A stretch of DNA of 64,000 bases from an uncultured Lachnospiraceae bacterium. Lineage in GTDB: Bacteria > Bacillota > Clostridia > Lachnospirales > Lachnospiraceae. Positions 55,420 to 64,000 of the stretch are shown in pieces. The DNA lies in the NCBI GenBank assembly GCA_910588955.1, contig CAJURQ010000002.1, forward strand, positions 272,424 to 336,423, read 5' to 3'. The notes beneath the pieces were generated by a model. It did not search any database and was not told the origin of the DNA. It was given only the letters and a program-made list of their open reading frames with translations. The translations under genes and the position numbers were made by a program. How positions within the stretch are numbered: the first letter of the stretch is position 1; every line of letters begins with the position of its first letter.

Positions 55420-55490
55420 GACTCCAACGGGAATCGAACCCGTGTTACCGCCGTGAAAGGGCGATGTCTTAACCGCTTGACCATGGAGCC
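55420..55490 (-). tRNA. tRNA-Glu (TTC)
   Basis: A complete cloverleaf on the minus strand. The acceptor arms GGCTCCA and TGGAGTC pair with one G-T wobble, the anticodon loop is CTTTCAC (anticodon TTC), and the T-loop is GTTCGATTC. It is 31 bp upstream of tRNA-Cys and probably co-transcribed. Confidence 0.92.
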
Positions 55491-55646
55491 TGACGAAAGG
55501 CTTCATGTAGCCTTAACGAATGATATAATACCATACCTCGCGGCATTTGGCAAGGGGAAAATAACATGACGGGATATTTTTTTATATTAGAGTATGCTAT
55601 AATTTTAATTATGTCACAAAAACGAACCGCATGGAGGATTGCGAAA

Positions 55647-56126
55647 ATGTTACATACTTTTATAAAGCATATGGAAGAAAACGGCTGGCAGGTTGCATTG
55701 TATGAAAATCGAAACGATTACCTTTCAAATATAATAACCGCCAGATACACAAATATCCCTGAACAATGGCTGGAATTTATCAAAACAGTCAAGTGTATGA
55801 TGAATGCCGAAGAAACCGTCTGGTTCTTATGCGCGAATGATTTTGAACCACAAAGCGATGACGCCTTCCAGTGGAATGAGTGGGAAAAGATCAGCCTTAC
55901 ATCTGCCGCTGGCGATACCGAGTGGGAAGCCCGGATCAAAGCTTTCTGGGAAAACCACCTTCCCATCATCATGTCCGTGAAAGGCTGCTACTCTTATTAT
56001 GCGATTTCTATGAAGGATGGTTCCGTTGTGCGGGGTGCAGAGCCGGAATTTGAAGAATGCGAAGTCATTGCTCCATCGTTTATAGCGTTTACGGAAAAAC
56101 TCAGCAAAGGCGAATTACAATTATAA
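55647..56126 (+). CDS. SMI1/KNR4 (SUKH)-like protein
   Basis: The product has 159 residues from ATG 55647, with GGAGG nine bases upstream. The region HLPIIMSVKGCYSYYAISMKDGSVVRG followed by EPEFEECEVIAPSFIAF is the SUKH-fold signature. SUKH proteins are often immunity proteins against contact-dependent toxins, but many stand alone. No toxin gene is next to it. A TATAAT box at 55598-55603 is a likely -10 element. The gene ends at a bidirectional terminator. Confidence 0.78.
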   Translation: MLHTFIKHMEENGWQVALYENRNDYLSNIITARYTNIPEQWLEFIKTVKCMMNAEETVWFLCANDFEPQSDDAFQWNEWEKISLTSAAGDTEWEARIKAFWENHLPIIMSVKGCYSYYAISMKDGSVVRGAEPEFEECEVIAPSFIAFTEKLSKGELQL

Positions 56127-56136
56127 GAGATTAATA

Positions 56137-56175
56137 AAACAGCGGTAAGCCTGTCACACGGATTTACCGCTGTTT
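56137..56175. terminator. Bidirectional terminator between SUKH and GH36 genes
   Basis: AAACAGCGGTAA (56137-56148) and TTACCGCTGTTT (56164-56175) form a perfect 12-bp stem with A/T ends, between two converging genes. Confidence 0.88.
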
Positions 56176-56195
56176 CCCCATTCTATTTCATGCAG

Positions 56196-58454
56196 TTAGA
56201 CCTTCCGCGCAAGAACCGCCACGGCACGCATATCCTCCGGGATCCGGCACGCCAGTTTCCCGTTGGCAATCTCGACGTCCGCCTCCGCATCAGAGTAAAC
56301 TTCCTCAATCTGGTATTTCCCGTCCGCGGGAAGGGGCGCTTCCAAGACGCCGTCATGTTCCCCGTCAAAGCTGTGGAATACGGCAAGCAGCCCGTCCTTC
56401 CGCTCATGCTCCACACCGCCCTGTGTCCGCACGAGGCACTGCCAGCCCTCCGGGTGCCGCCAGCTTACCACTTTCGACCCGTAAAGTCTGCTGTATCCGT
56501 CCTTAATGATGGGCGCCGCCTTTTTATAAAAAGCAATTCCCCTGTCAATCACATCCCACTGGGCTTCCGTCAGTTTCGTCACATCCCCCGACAGACACAT
56601 CCTCCCCAGAAATGTATTGGCGATCGAATACGCAATTCTCTTGAGGGAATCGCTCTCCCGTATCACCGCCCAGATCTGACTCTGCCTCGGCAGGATCACA
56701 CGGTGCAGCGCCGCCGCAATAATCGGAATCTCCTCACACTCGTGGGCATCCGAAAAGGAAGCCATACTGCACTCGCTCATCATAAGCGGCTCCAGTTTAT
56801 GCCCGCCCGAAGAGCAGTTTTCCAGAATAATACCGGGAACCCTCTCTTTCACCTTGTGGATAAAGGCAAGCGATGCCTCCATATTCTGCCGCAGCCCTTC
56901 ACCCAAAGACTCCGCGCCGTCACAGCCCACGCCGATCGTGTCGTTATAGTCCATTTTCATGTAGGAGAAGCCGTACTTCTCCAACGTGCCGATCACCCTC
57001 TCTTCCAGATATTTCTGCACCCACTCCTGCCGCATATCCCAGAATCTTCTCATGGAAGTGGTAAGCGCTCTGCCGTTTCTTGTAAGCAAATGTTCCGTTT
57101 TCTGGTAGCTCTCCGCCCTCTCGCCCACGTTGTCAATCTCAAACCAGATACCCGGTTTCATGCCATGCGCCCTGATGGCGTCCACGGTCTTGTCAAGCCC
57201 CTCCGGAAACAGTTCTTTCGATACATGATAATCGCCCATTGCCACATCCCACGGAATGCCCTGCTGCCTGTACCAGCCGCAATCAATCACAAAATAGGAA
57301 AAGCCTTTGTCCTTAATAGTTTCCAGAATCTCGCTTATATTTTCGTGGGAAGGACAGCCCCATGTGGTGCAATACTCGTTAAAAATAAGGGGGAGCGTCT
57401 GCTCAGACTCTGGTCCTGCGTCCACCATCCCGTCCAGAGCCGCTGTCATCCTCTGGGAAATCCTATCTAGCCGAGCTTCCCCCCGAGATTCACGCAGTGA
57501 AGCTCGAGAAGTTAATCCGTCGTTATTTACTTCCGCGCCCCTACACACAGATAAAATCGCCATCGGAGACACAAACGTTTCTCCCGGCTCCACCCGTTTC
57601 ATCCAGTGTCCGAAATCATAATCCGCCAGCCCGCCGGAAAGAGATACGTCGTCTCCCCTGCGGTAAACCTCCATCTGCCAGCTTGCATTGTGGCAAAGCT
57701 GCGCACCCCAGAAAATATCAGACTTCGTATCTTCCATCACCGCGTAGGGAAAATACCCGTTCACCGGCATGGATCCCACCTGTCCAAACCGCTCGCAGCG
57801 AACCGCGTGACCTCCCCATGAAGGCTCCAGCTGCAAATCCTCCAAAAGCTGCGACTCCGCTCTTCCCTCCATGCTCCACACGCTTCGGATGCGGTGTAGT
57901 TTCATCACCCCGCTCTCATCCGCTCCCACAAAGGGAGAAATGCCACCCAGAGAAAAGCTGGAAAGCATTTCCAGATCAACCGCCTCCTCGGATGCATTTT
58001 CAAACTCCGTACAGGAAAGCAGGCTCTTTTTCCCTTTTCTCCACTCAAGATAATGCCGATAGCGACAGCCCCTGCCGTCTGTCAGCGTCGTGCAGATCAC
58101 TGTCCCGCCGTTCCCACCCGTATCTTTTATCTCTCGGCAATCCGCCGCAAGGCATAGTGCACCGGCTTCATTCCTTTGAACCTCACTCGCATACATTACC
58201 TCCTGCCCTTCCAGTCGGAGCGAAATCACAGACGCGCTCTGCCTCATGGTTCTGCCGCCTGCGTAGCCGCCCGCATACGTGTCCCCGGCAAGCTTTACCT
58301 GCACGAGGGAATCCGGGTACGGCTTTTCCCGGTAAGCAACCTCATAAACCATATCCGCCGGGAGCAGCACAAGCTCCACGCTCCCCGTCTCCTCGTCCCG
58401 CACGTAGCATGCGCGCATATCCCCCAGTATAAATTCGCTGTATATTTTTTTCAT
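56196..58454 (-). CDS. GH36 alpha-galactosidase
   Basis: The product has 752 residues without a signal peptide, so it is cytoplasmic. An N-terminal beta-sandwich (about 1-310), a TIM barrel (about 340-660) and a C-terminal beta domain are present. The nucleophile is D502 in MKMDYND and the acid/base D569 in FSDAHE, with CSSGG in between. The 67-residue spacing matches GH36. It hydrolyses terminal alpha-galactosides such as melibiose, raffinose-type sugars or galactomannan oligomers. The extra segment near 318-335 (ASLRESRGEARLDR) is arginine-rich and unusual. It follows the sugar-binding lipoprotein gene by 35 bp. Confidence 0.93.
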   Translation of the reverse strand: MKKIYSEFILGDMRACYVRDEETGSVELVLLPADMVYEVAYREKPYPDSLVQVKLAGDTYAGGYAGGRTMRQSASVISLRLEGQEVMYASEVQRNEAGALCLAADCREIKDTGGNGGTVICTTLTDGRGCRYRHYLEWRKGKKSLLSCTEFENASEEAVDLEMLSSFSLGGISPFVGADESGVMKLHRIRSVWSMEGRAESQLLEDLQLEPSWGGHAVRCERFGQVGSMPVNGYFPYAVMEDTKSDIFWGAQLCHNASWQMEVYRRGDDVSLSGGLADYDFGHWMKRVEPGETFVSPMAILSVCRGAEVNNDGLTSRASLRESRGEARLDRISQRMTAALDGMVDAGPESEQTLPLIFNEYCTTWGCPSHENISEILETIKDKGFSYFVIDCGWYRQQGIPWDVAMGDYHVSKELFPEGLDKTVDAIRAHGMKPGIWFEIDNVGERAESYQKTEHLLTRNGRALTTSMRRFWDMRQEWVQKYLEERVIGTLEKYGFSYMKMDYNDTIGVGCDGAESLGEGLRQNMEASLAFIHKVKERVPGIILENCSSGGHKLEPLMMSECSMASFSDAHECEEIPIIAAALHRVILPRQSQIWAVIRESDSLKRIAYSIANTFLGRMCLSGDVTKLTEAQWDVIDRGIAFYKKAAPIIKDGYSRLYGSKVVSWRHPEGWQCLVRTQGGVEHERKDGLLAVFHSFDGEHDGVLEAPLPADGKYQIEEVYSDAEADVEIANGKLACRIPEDMRAVAVLARKV

Positions 58455-58489
58455 GCTTTCCCCGTTCTGCGCAAAACTTTTATCCCATT

Positions 58490-59809
58490 CTACCTGTTTT
58501 TCTGCAACGCCTCTTCCTGCAGCCGGTCAAACATCTCCATGCACTCATCCACCGTGGCGCCGCCCAGCAGTTCCCTCACGATCAGGCAGGTGTTCCCCCA
58601 CTGCTCCACATCCATACCCGCATTGGAACCAAGCACGTACACATTCTTCTGAATCCTGTCGTTCAGCGGTTTCAGCGGATCCACACACTCGACTTCCACA
58701 TTTTTAGACGGGGAGATCACCCGGTTTGTTTCCGCGTAAATCTGCAAGGCTTCATCGGAAAGCATGATGTCCAGAACTGCCAGCGCGTCTTCCCCATGCT
58801 CGGCATTGGTGCCCACGCCGAAGCCTGTCATGGGCATAACCGGCATCTGCCCCCGGCTGCTCGGAAATCCAATGACCTGCATCTCAAAGTCTGTCTTTCC
58901 ATATGCGGTCTCCGTGTTCGCCGCCCCCCAGTATGCTATAACAATTGGCGTCTTCTGCGCAAGGAAATCCGCCCCCTCTCCCTCGATCGCCTCGCTCACA
59001 AGAGCCTTCTCCGCATCCACATATCCCTTGTCGATCAGCTCCTGCAAAAATACAAATCCCGGACGCATATAATCGCTGTATTTGGCTTCCCCGCTGTTTA
59101 ACGCCGCAATCTCCGCCTCCGTGTTCCCGCCGTTGTATAAATCCGCGTAAGCCTGCGCCAGCACAAATGTTTCCAGCCACCATCTGTTGGCGCCCACTGG
59201 CGTCTCAATTCCGTTTTCCTTAAACACCCTGCAGCACTCCAAAAATTCCTCCGGCGTCTCCGGCAGGGCAAGGTTATATTTATCAAACATTTCTTTGTTG
59301 ATAAACAGACCGTAGGCAACTACCTCCTGCGGAATCGCCACTAGCTTTCCGTCTACCATATTTGCCGCTTTTACCACGTCCCGCAGATTTTTAGTGCAGT
59401 CCAGCCCGGACAAATCCTGCAGTTTTCCCTCTTCCCCCAGCGCACGAAGCGTATCCGGGTTCAGCAGATAAATATCATCCATATCGTTGCGCGCCCTGTC
59501 CCGCGTCACCTCATCATACGTCTTATCCTGATAGTCTTCTGCTGTATATGTCACATAGCCTACACTTACACCCAGCTTTTCCTCCGCCAGCATAATCGTC
59601 TTGTCTGCCGCGCTTCTTGCCACATTTTCCACATTGGCTTCCGTCTTTTCCATGGGACTGAACAGACTTACTTCACGATCCTTCTTATCCTCCACGACAA
59701 TCAGCTTATTATCGGATCTGTCAATCCCGCCGCACGCCGATATAGAGAAAGCCGTTATTCCGGCAAGGCACAGTAGTCCCCATTTCTTAAAACCGCTCTT
59801 TCTGCACAT
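58490..59809 (-). CDS. Sugar-binding lipoprotein (SBP family 1), orphan
   Basis: The product has 439 residues. A lipobox in SISACGG gives the mature cysteine near residue 26. The rest is a cluster-B type extracellular solute-binding protein (YGLFINKEMFDKYNL and PETPEEFLECC are typical). No ABC permease or ATPase gene lies beside it. The neighbours are a GH36 enzyme and a membrane-anchored hybrid histidine kinase, so it may present oligosaccharides to the sensor or serve a transporter encoded elsewhere. Confidence 0.9.
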   Translation of the reverse strand: MCRKSGFKKWGLLCLAGITAFSISACGGIDRSDNKLIVVEDKKDREVSLFSPMEKTEANVENVARSAADKTIMLAEEKLGVSVGYVTYTAEDYQDKTYDEVTRDRARNDMDDIYLLNPDTLRALGEEGKLQDLSGLDCTKNLRDVVKAANMVDGKLVAIPQEVVAYGLFINKEMFDKYNLALPETPEEFLECCRVFKENGIETPVGANRWWLETFVLAQAYADLYNGGNTEAEIAALNSGEAKYSDYMRPGFVFLQELIDKGYVDAEKALVSEAIEGEGADFLAQKTPIVIAYWGAANTETAYGKTDFEMQVIGFPSSRGQMPVMPMTGFGVGTNAEHGEDALAVLDIMLSDEALQIYAETNRVISPSKNVEVECVDPLKPLNDRIQKNVYVLGSNAGMDVEQWGNTCLIVRELLGGATVDECMEMFDRLQEEALQKNR

Positions 59810-59909
59810 TTACACTATAACCTCCATTAGCCCTTAATTCCAATATTACTTTATTGCAGTCCAAGCGCACTGCCATACATACCATATTATGTGTATATAT
59901 TTCTCATAA

Positions 59910-62528
59910 TCATTCATCTGTATGCTTTGTATATTGCCTGATTACCTGCTTTAACAGTTCTATGTCTATCGGCTTCGCCAAATGGACGTCCATGCCCGCA
60001 TCCAGCGCCTCCTTTTCATCCTCCGCAAACGCGTTCGCTGTCATGGCAATAATCGGAATTGTCCGCGCGTCTTCACGCTCCAAAGCTCGGATCGCTCTGG
60101 TAGCGTCATAACCGTTCATAACCGGCATCTGCACATCCATGAGAATCGCGTCAAATTCGCCCTCCTTCGCCCTCTCAAACCGCTCCACCGCAAGCTGACC
60201 GTTCTCCACAATCTCACACCCTGCATTCTCATAGGCAAGAATTTCCCGCAGGATCTCCGCGTTAATCTCATTGTCCTCCGCTGCCAGAAAATGCAGCCCT
60301 GTCATACTTTGCCCGGGTTCCGCCGCAGACTCCCCGCCACTTTTGGGCTCTGCCCTCATCTCCAGTATCTTTTCTTTGAAAGCCGACGCAAAAAACGGTT
60401 TTAGCAGAACGCCGACATTCTCTGTCTGATTCAAGTCAACGGCTCCCTCTTTGCCGTGATCCGACAGAACCAGAACAAGAACCGTTTCCCCGATCATCTC
60501 CCGAATCTGATTGATCGCCTGCGCCGCATCCGTCTCCACGACATTTCCGCCAAGCAGCACCACCTGATAGCTGTCCGCATGATTTTCCAGCAGAGACAAA
60601 GCCTCCTGCATACTGTGCGCCAAATCCGCCTCCACGCCCACATCGCCCATGAGCGTCTTTATATTTCCGCAAGTCTCCTCATCCGTGTCCATAACAAGCA
60701 TCCGCGAAATGCCCATCTGCGCCCAGAACTGCCTGTCTGCCTGTCCCTCCGGGATGCGAAACTCCAATTCAACCCTGAACAAGCTGCCATGATCCACCTC
60801 GCTGAAAACGTCAATCGTGCCGCCCATCAGCTCTATAATATTCTTGGTGATCGCCATACCAAGCCCCGTGCCCTGCACCTTATTGGTAGTGCTGTTTTCC
60901 GCCCGCGTAAAGGCATCGAATATCGTTTCCAGATACTCCTTCGTCATACCGTATCCGTCGTCCTGCACCTCGATCCTGATATGCTCAAACTGATTGGATC
61001 GCTGTTTCAGACCAATAATCCGAAACCAGATGCTGCCTCCTTCCGGCGTATATTTGACAGCGTTGGATAACAGATTAATCAAAATCTGGTTAATTCGCGT
61101 CTCATCGCCCAGCAGAAACTCATGTTTGATTCCCGTCACTTCCACTGAGAACTTCTGTGATCTCACCTCTGCCATCGGGCGGATAATCGCATCCACGGAA
61201 GACACCAGATCGTTTAAAGTAAATTCTTCCACATTCAGAACGACCTTGCCGCTCTCTATCTTAGACACATCCAGAATATCGTTGATCAGACTGAGCAGAT
61301 GCTGCCCGGACGCCATAATCTTCTTCGTATAATCCCGCACTTTTTCCGGGTTTTCTGCATCTCTGGCAAGCAGCGTCGTAAATCCCAGTACCGCGTTCAT
61401 CGGCGTGCGGATATCGTGGGACATATTGGAGAGAAACATGGTCTTTGAATTGCTTGCAATCTGTGCCGCCTGCAATGCCTCCGCCAGCCTGCGGTTGCTG
61501 ATCTCTCTCTCCTCCTCCCGCTCCTTGCGAAGTTTACTCTTCTGCCTCTGGTTCAGATAATATAAGGTGCAGCACAGGATAAAAGCGGTCAGCATAACAA
61601 AAACCACTATAAAAATATTCTGATTGACAGTCCTGCCTTCCTGTTGTATCGCCTCGATCGGCACATAGCCGATCAGATAAATCGTGCCGCCATTTACCGA
61701 CCACATGTAATTCAACGCATCCTTATTTCTGATATCATGGTAGAACATAATGTTCTTATTGTGTTTCAGGCAGTCCTCCACCTCTTCCCGAAGACCTTCC
61801 TCCTGAATATCATTGGCACGGTAAAAATCCGTCAGGTTCAGATGACCCGCGCTCCGTTCCCCCATGCCCTTAGGTTTTAAAACAAACCGCTCCGTCTCCG
61901 CATCCATAATATAGAGCATTGCCTGCTGATTGTAAAAACCCTCCGGCAGCGACTTGTCAAAGGTGTCATAAATATATTCCACATAGAGCGTGGCGATTTG
62001 CTGTCCGTCTCTTATAACAGGGCATTTGATGCAGTAAGCCCACGTCCCCATATAGTTTAAGTAAGACTGGGACACCGGCAGTCCGTCGATCATTCCCCCT
62101 GCCGAAAAGTCCATTTCTTCCTCCGTGAACGCCTCTCCCATACTGCACACGCCCACCGTTTCACCCGACCGTATCAAGCCGAGTTTTACCATGGTTTCGC
62201 TCTTTTTATAGTTGAGGACATACTCTTCCGGGCTCTCCATCGCGGCAATTCACTGCGCCATCAGCCGCTGATACTCCGCCTCTTTGTTTAGAATCGCTTC
62301 TATTGTACATTTAATCAGGTCAAGACTCTCATTCAGATTCTGCGTCGCTGACGCCGCCATCTCCGTCATAATTTTGTGGGATACGGAAAAGACGATAATA
62401 CCCAGAACAAAAAAGACCAAAACGATAGAAACAAGCAATGAAATTCCTCTATCTCTCTTACTTTCATTACGTTTCTTACCCATTTTGGTCCCCATTCCGC
62501 TTTTAGAACTAACTACTTCAATACTCAT
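59910..62528 (-). pseudogene. Hybrid sensor histidine kinase interrupted by an in-frame TGA
   Basis: A single frame runs from 62528 to 59910 but contains TGA at 62250-62252. Upstream of it are a membrane helix (GISLLVSIVLVFFVLGIIVF) and the start of a sensor domain; the start may be ATG 62483 rather than 62528. Downstream, ATG 62240 opens 776 residues without a ribosome site. They hold the rest of the Cache-like sensor, a second helix, HisKA with NMSHDIRTPMN, HATPase (DDGYGM, GTGLGMAI), a degenerate receiver with VLLGGN in place of the acidic site, and an intact receiver with LMDVQMPVMNG. The sensor is probably inactive unless the stop is read through or an error. Confidence 0.7.
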
Positions 62529-62548
62529 TACTTCTTTACTCTTATTAT

Positions 62549-62577
62549 ATTCTAATTCTCATATAAAGTCAGTACAA
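62549..62577 (-). promoter_or_regulatory. Predicted promoter of the histidine kinase gene
   Basis: TTGTAC (62572-62577) and TAGAAT (62549-62554) on the minus strand are 17 bp apart. An overlapping TATAAT at 62544-62549 is an alternative -10. The leader to 62528 would be very short, favouring a start further in. Confidence 0.55.
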
Positions 62578-62579
62578 AA

Positions 62580-63734
62580 TTACTTTTCCTGCCCAAATAG
62601 CGCCGCCGCCTTTTCCATCCGCTCCGCGATCTTCACACCGAAAGGACAACGGCTTTCACATGCCTTGCAGCCGATACAGGCATCCGCGCCCTGCTCCAGC
62701 GCAAGATAATGCTCCCTCACACTGGCGGGAACCTCCCCCTGCATAACGGCAAGATCATAATATTTGTTTACCATGGCAATGTCGATCTCTTTCGGGCAGG
62801 GTTTACAATGTCCGCAGTATGTACATTCTCCCCTGCCGAACGTATTACGGGGCGCTTTCGCCAGAACCGCGGCATAATTCTTTTCCTCCGCGTCAGCGGT
62901 CTCATATGCCACCGCCTCCTCCACATGCGCCGGCGTATCGTATCCCGCCAGAACCGACGCAACCGCCGGACGGGTCAGACAGTAATGGATACACTGGACC
63001 GGCGTCAGGGCAACGCCGAAAGGAGACCGCGCCGCATCAAACAGCCTGCCTCCGGCATAGGGTTTCATAACGGTAATGCCCACATCATTCTGCTCACAGA
63101 GCTTGTAGACTTCAGACCGTGCCGGGTCAATGCCGCCAAATCCGTCCGCATACTCCTCCGCAAAATAATCGTCAAGATTATCCGTGGGCGGCAGGAGATC
63201 AAACGCCGGGTTAATGCTGAACAGAATCATCTCAACCATCCCGCTCTGTGCCGCCTTTTTCGCCATAAGGGGATTGTGCGTGCTCATGCCGACATGGCGT
63301 ATCTTGCCGCACGCCTTCAGTTCCTTCACGTACTCGATAAACGGTCCGTTCATCGCGTTTTCCCAGTCATCCTCCTGATCGACAAAATGTATCATGCCCA
63401 GATCCACGTAGTCCGTCTGCAGACGCGCCAGCAGATCCTCAAAAGCCTCTCTGCACCTGTCCACATCACGGGTCCGCTCATACTGCCCGTTCTGCCACGT
63501 GGAACCGATATGCCCCTGAATGTACCAGCGATCCCGCCTGCCCTCCAGAGCTTTTCCTATTTTCGTGCGGACATTCGGTTCTGACATCCAGCAATCCAAT
63601 ATATTGATCCCCAGCTCGTCCGCCCGGTCGATCATAGCCTTGCACTCCTCATAGTTGTGCCGTTCCAGCCACTCGCCCCCAAAGCCGACCTCGCTGACCA
63701 GTAACTCCGTTTTTCCAAGTCTGCGATACTGCAT
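62580..63734 (-). CDS. Aldo/keto reductase with C-terminal 4Fe-4S domain
   Basis: The product has 384 residues from ATG 63734, with AGGAGG six bases upstream. A frame to 63833 adds unsupported residues. The TIM-barrel AKR domain (1-280) starts MQYRRLGKTELLVSEVGFGG and has the IHFVDQED and MSTHNPLMA blocks. A C-terminal ferredoxin-like part shows CTYCGHCKPCP and CIGCKACESRCPFG, enough cysteines for two clusters. The catalytic tyrosine of AKRs is replaced by the segment LDCWMSEP. Related proteins occur widely in Clostridia; the substrate is unknown. Confidence 0.92.
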   Translation of the reverse strand: MQYRRLGKTELLVSEVGFGGEWLERHNYEECKAMIDRADELGINILDCWMSEPNVRTKIGKALEGRRDRWYIQGHIGSTWQNGQYERTRDVDRCREAFEDLLARLQTDYVDLGMIHFVDQEDDWENAMNGPFIEYVKELKACGKIRHVGMSTHNPLMAKKAAQSGMVEMILFSINPAFDLLPPTDNLDDYFAEEYADGFGGIDPARSEVYKLCEQNDVGITVMKPYAGGRLFDAARSPFGVALTPVQCIHYCLTRPAVASVLAGYDTPAHVEEAVAYETADAEEKNYAAVLAKAPRNTFGRGECTYCGHCKPCPKEIDIAMVNKYYDLAVMQGEVPASVREHYLALEQGADACIGCKACESRCPFGVKIAERMEKAAALFGQEK

Positions 63735-63820
63735 GGTTTTCCTCCTTTTATTTTTCTTTTTTCCAGTATAACATGTGCGGGGGCAGATGGCTATATAGGG
63801 AAATTTCAAATTAATTGCAT

Positions 63821-63850
63821 AAAAAAACCGCAAACATTACGTCTGCGGCT
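63821..63850 (-). terminator. Rho-independent terminator after tRNA-Asn
   Basis: On the minus strand CCGCA and TGCGG form a short stem followed by seven T's, right after the tRNA gene. Confidence 0.7.
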
Positions 63851-63856
63851 CTTACC

Positions 63857-63927
63857 TCCCCGAGTAGGGCTCGAACCTACAACCCCGCGGTTAACAGCCG
63901 CGTGCTCTACCATTGAGCTATCGAGGA
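63857..63927 (-). tRNA. tRNA-Asn (GTT)
   Basis: A complete cloverleaf on the minus strand. The acceptor arms TCCTCGA and TCGGGGA pair with a wobble, the anticodon loop is CTGTTAA (anticodon GTT), and the T-loop is GTTCGAGCC. The 73 bp to the window end hold a GTTCCGC/GCGGAAC hairpin and no gene. In related genomes this tRNA often follows 5S rRNA, which cannot be checked here. Confidence 0.93.
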
Positions 63928-64000
63928 AAACGATAAACTTGTTCCGCACTGGCTTCGCGGAACCTTAAGGGCACATACCCTCAAAACCAAATACTGAATC

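Noticed and set aside
56190..57470. 426-residue open frame on the plus strand
   Set aside because: It is antisense to the GH36 gene, which has intact catalytic motifs. The composition is that of a shadow frame.
62250..62252. TGA as selenocysteine in the histidine kinase
   Set aside because: The position is in a sensor domain, not a redox site, and the family residue there is expected to be charged. No SECIS-like hairpin was evident by eye right after it.

Overview
The window looks like a chromosomal segment of a spore-forming Firmicute of the Lachnospiraceae type. The evidence is a stand-alone Spo0A C-terminal domain protein with Spo0A boxes, a YerB/DUF3048 lipoprotein, BlaI/M56 and TetR/MFS pairs with recognisable operators, strong GGAGG ribosome sites, mid-range GC, and a giant secreted galactanase with Clostridia-style repeats. 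The species assignment is inference.

Positions 1-1213 hold the N-terminal part of a DUF234-type ATPase running off the left edge. Positions 1345-41770 are almost entirely minus-strand genes for a large surface glycan. Read in the direction of transcription, the locus starts with nucleotide-sugar genes (rfbD, gmd, fcl) mixed with a membrane protein. A separately controlled Spo0A-C regulator follows, then a GtrB-like transferase, GT2, an initiating undecaprenyl-phosphate sugar transferase, a Wzz-like chain-length protein, more GT2/GT4 enzymes, an EpsG-like polymerase and several GT-C-like membrane proteins. From a consensus promoter at about 20.5 kb comes a second block: mtnA, pseB, pseC, a membrane protein, GT2, an aminotransferase-PseG fusion, pseF, pseI, an ATP-grasp ligase and a sialyltransferase-like enzyme. 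It ends with a PglK-like ABC flippase, GtrA, acyltransferase 3 and a GNAT. The block should make CMP-pseudaminic acid or a variant of it and build it into the glycan. No clear PseH is present, but an ATP-grasp ligase and a second aminotransferase-like domain are. This makes a modified nonulosonic acid plausible and is the most interesting system in the window.

Positions 40.5-42.5 kb are a TetR/MFS efflux operon with two palindromic operators. The DUF3048 lipoprotein at 42.65-43.8 kb is one of the few plus-strand genes. Positions 43.9-52.0 kb encode a 2713-residue secreted GH53 endo-beta-1,4-galactanase with repeated carbohydrate-binding-like, FIVAR-like and Ig/MBG-like modules. Its gene has a 10-G tract just after the signal peptide and a LacI-type operator in the leader. 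Positions 52.3-54.4 kb are a BlaR1-like M56 sensor and BlaI repressor with two operators.

Positions 54.5-55.3 kb hold decayed small genes, followed by tRNA-Cys and tRNA-Glu and a SUKH-like gene. Positions 56.2-62.5 kb form a galactoside-related set: GH36 alpha-galactosidase, an orphan sugar-binding lipoprotein, and a hybrid histidine kinase broken by one in-frame TGA. An Fe-S aldo/keto reductase and tRNA-Asn close the window.
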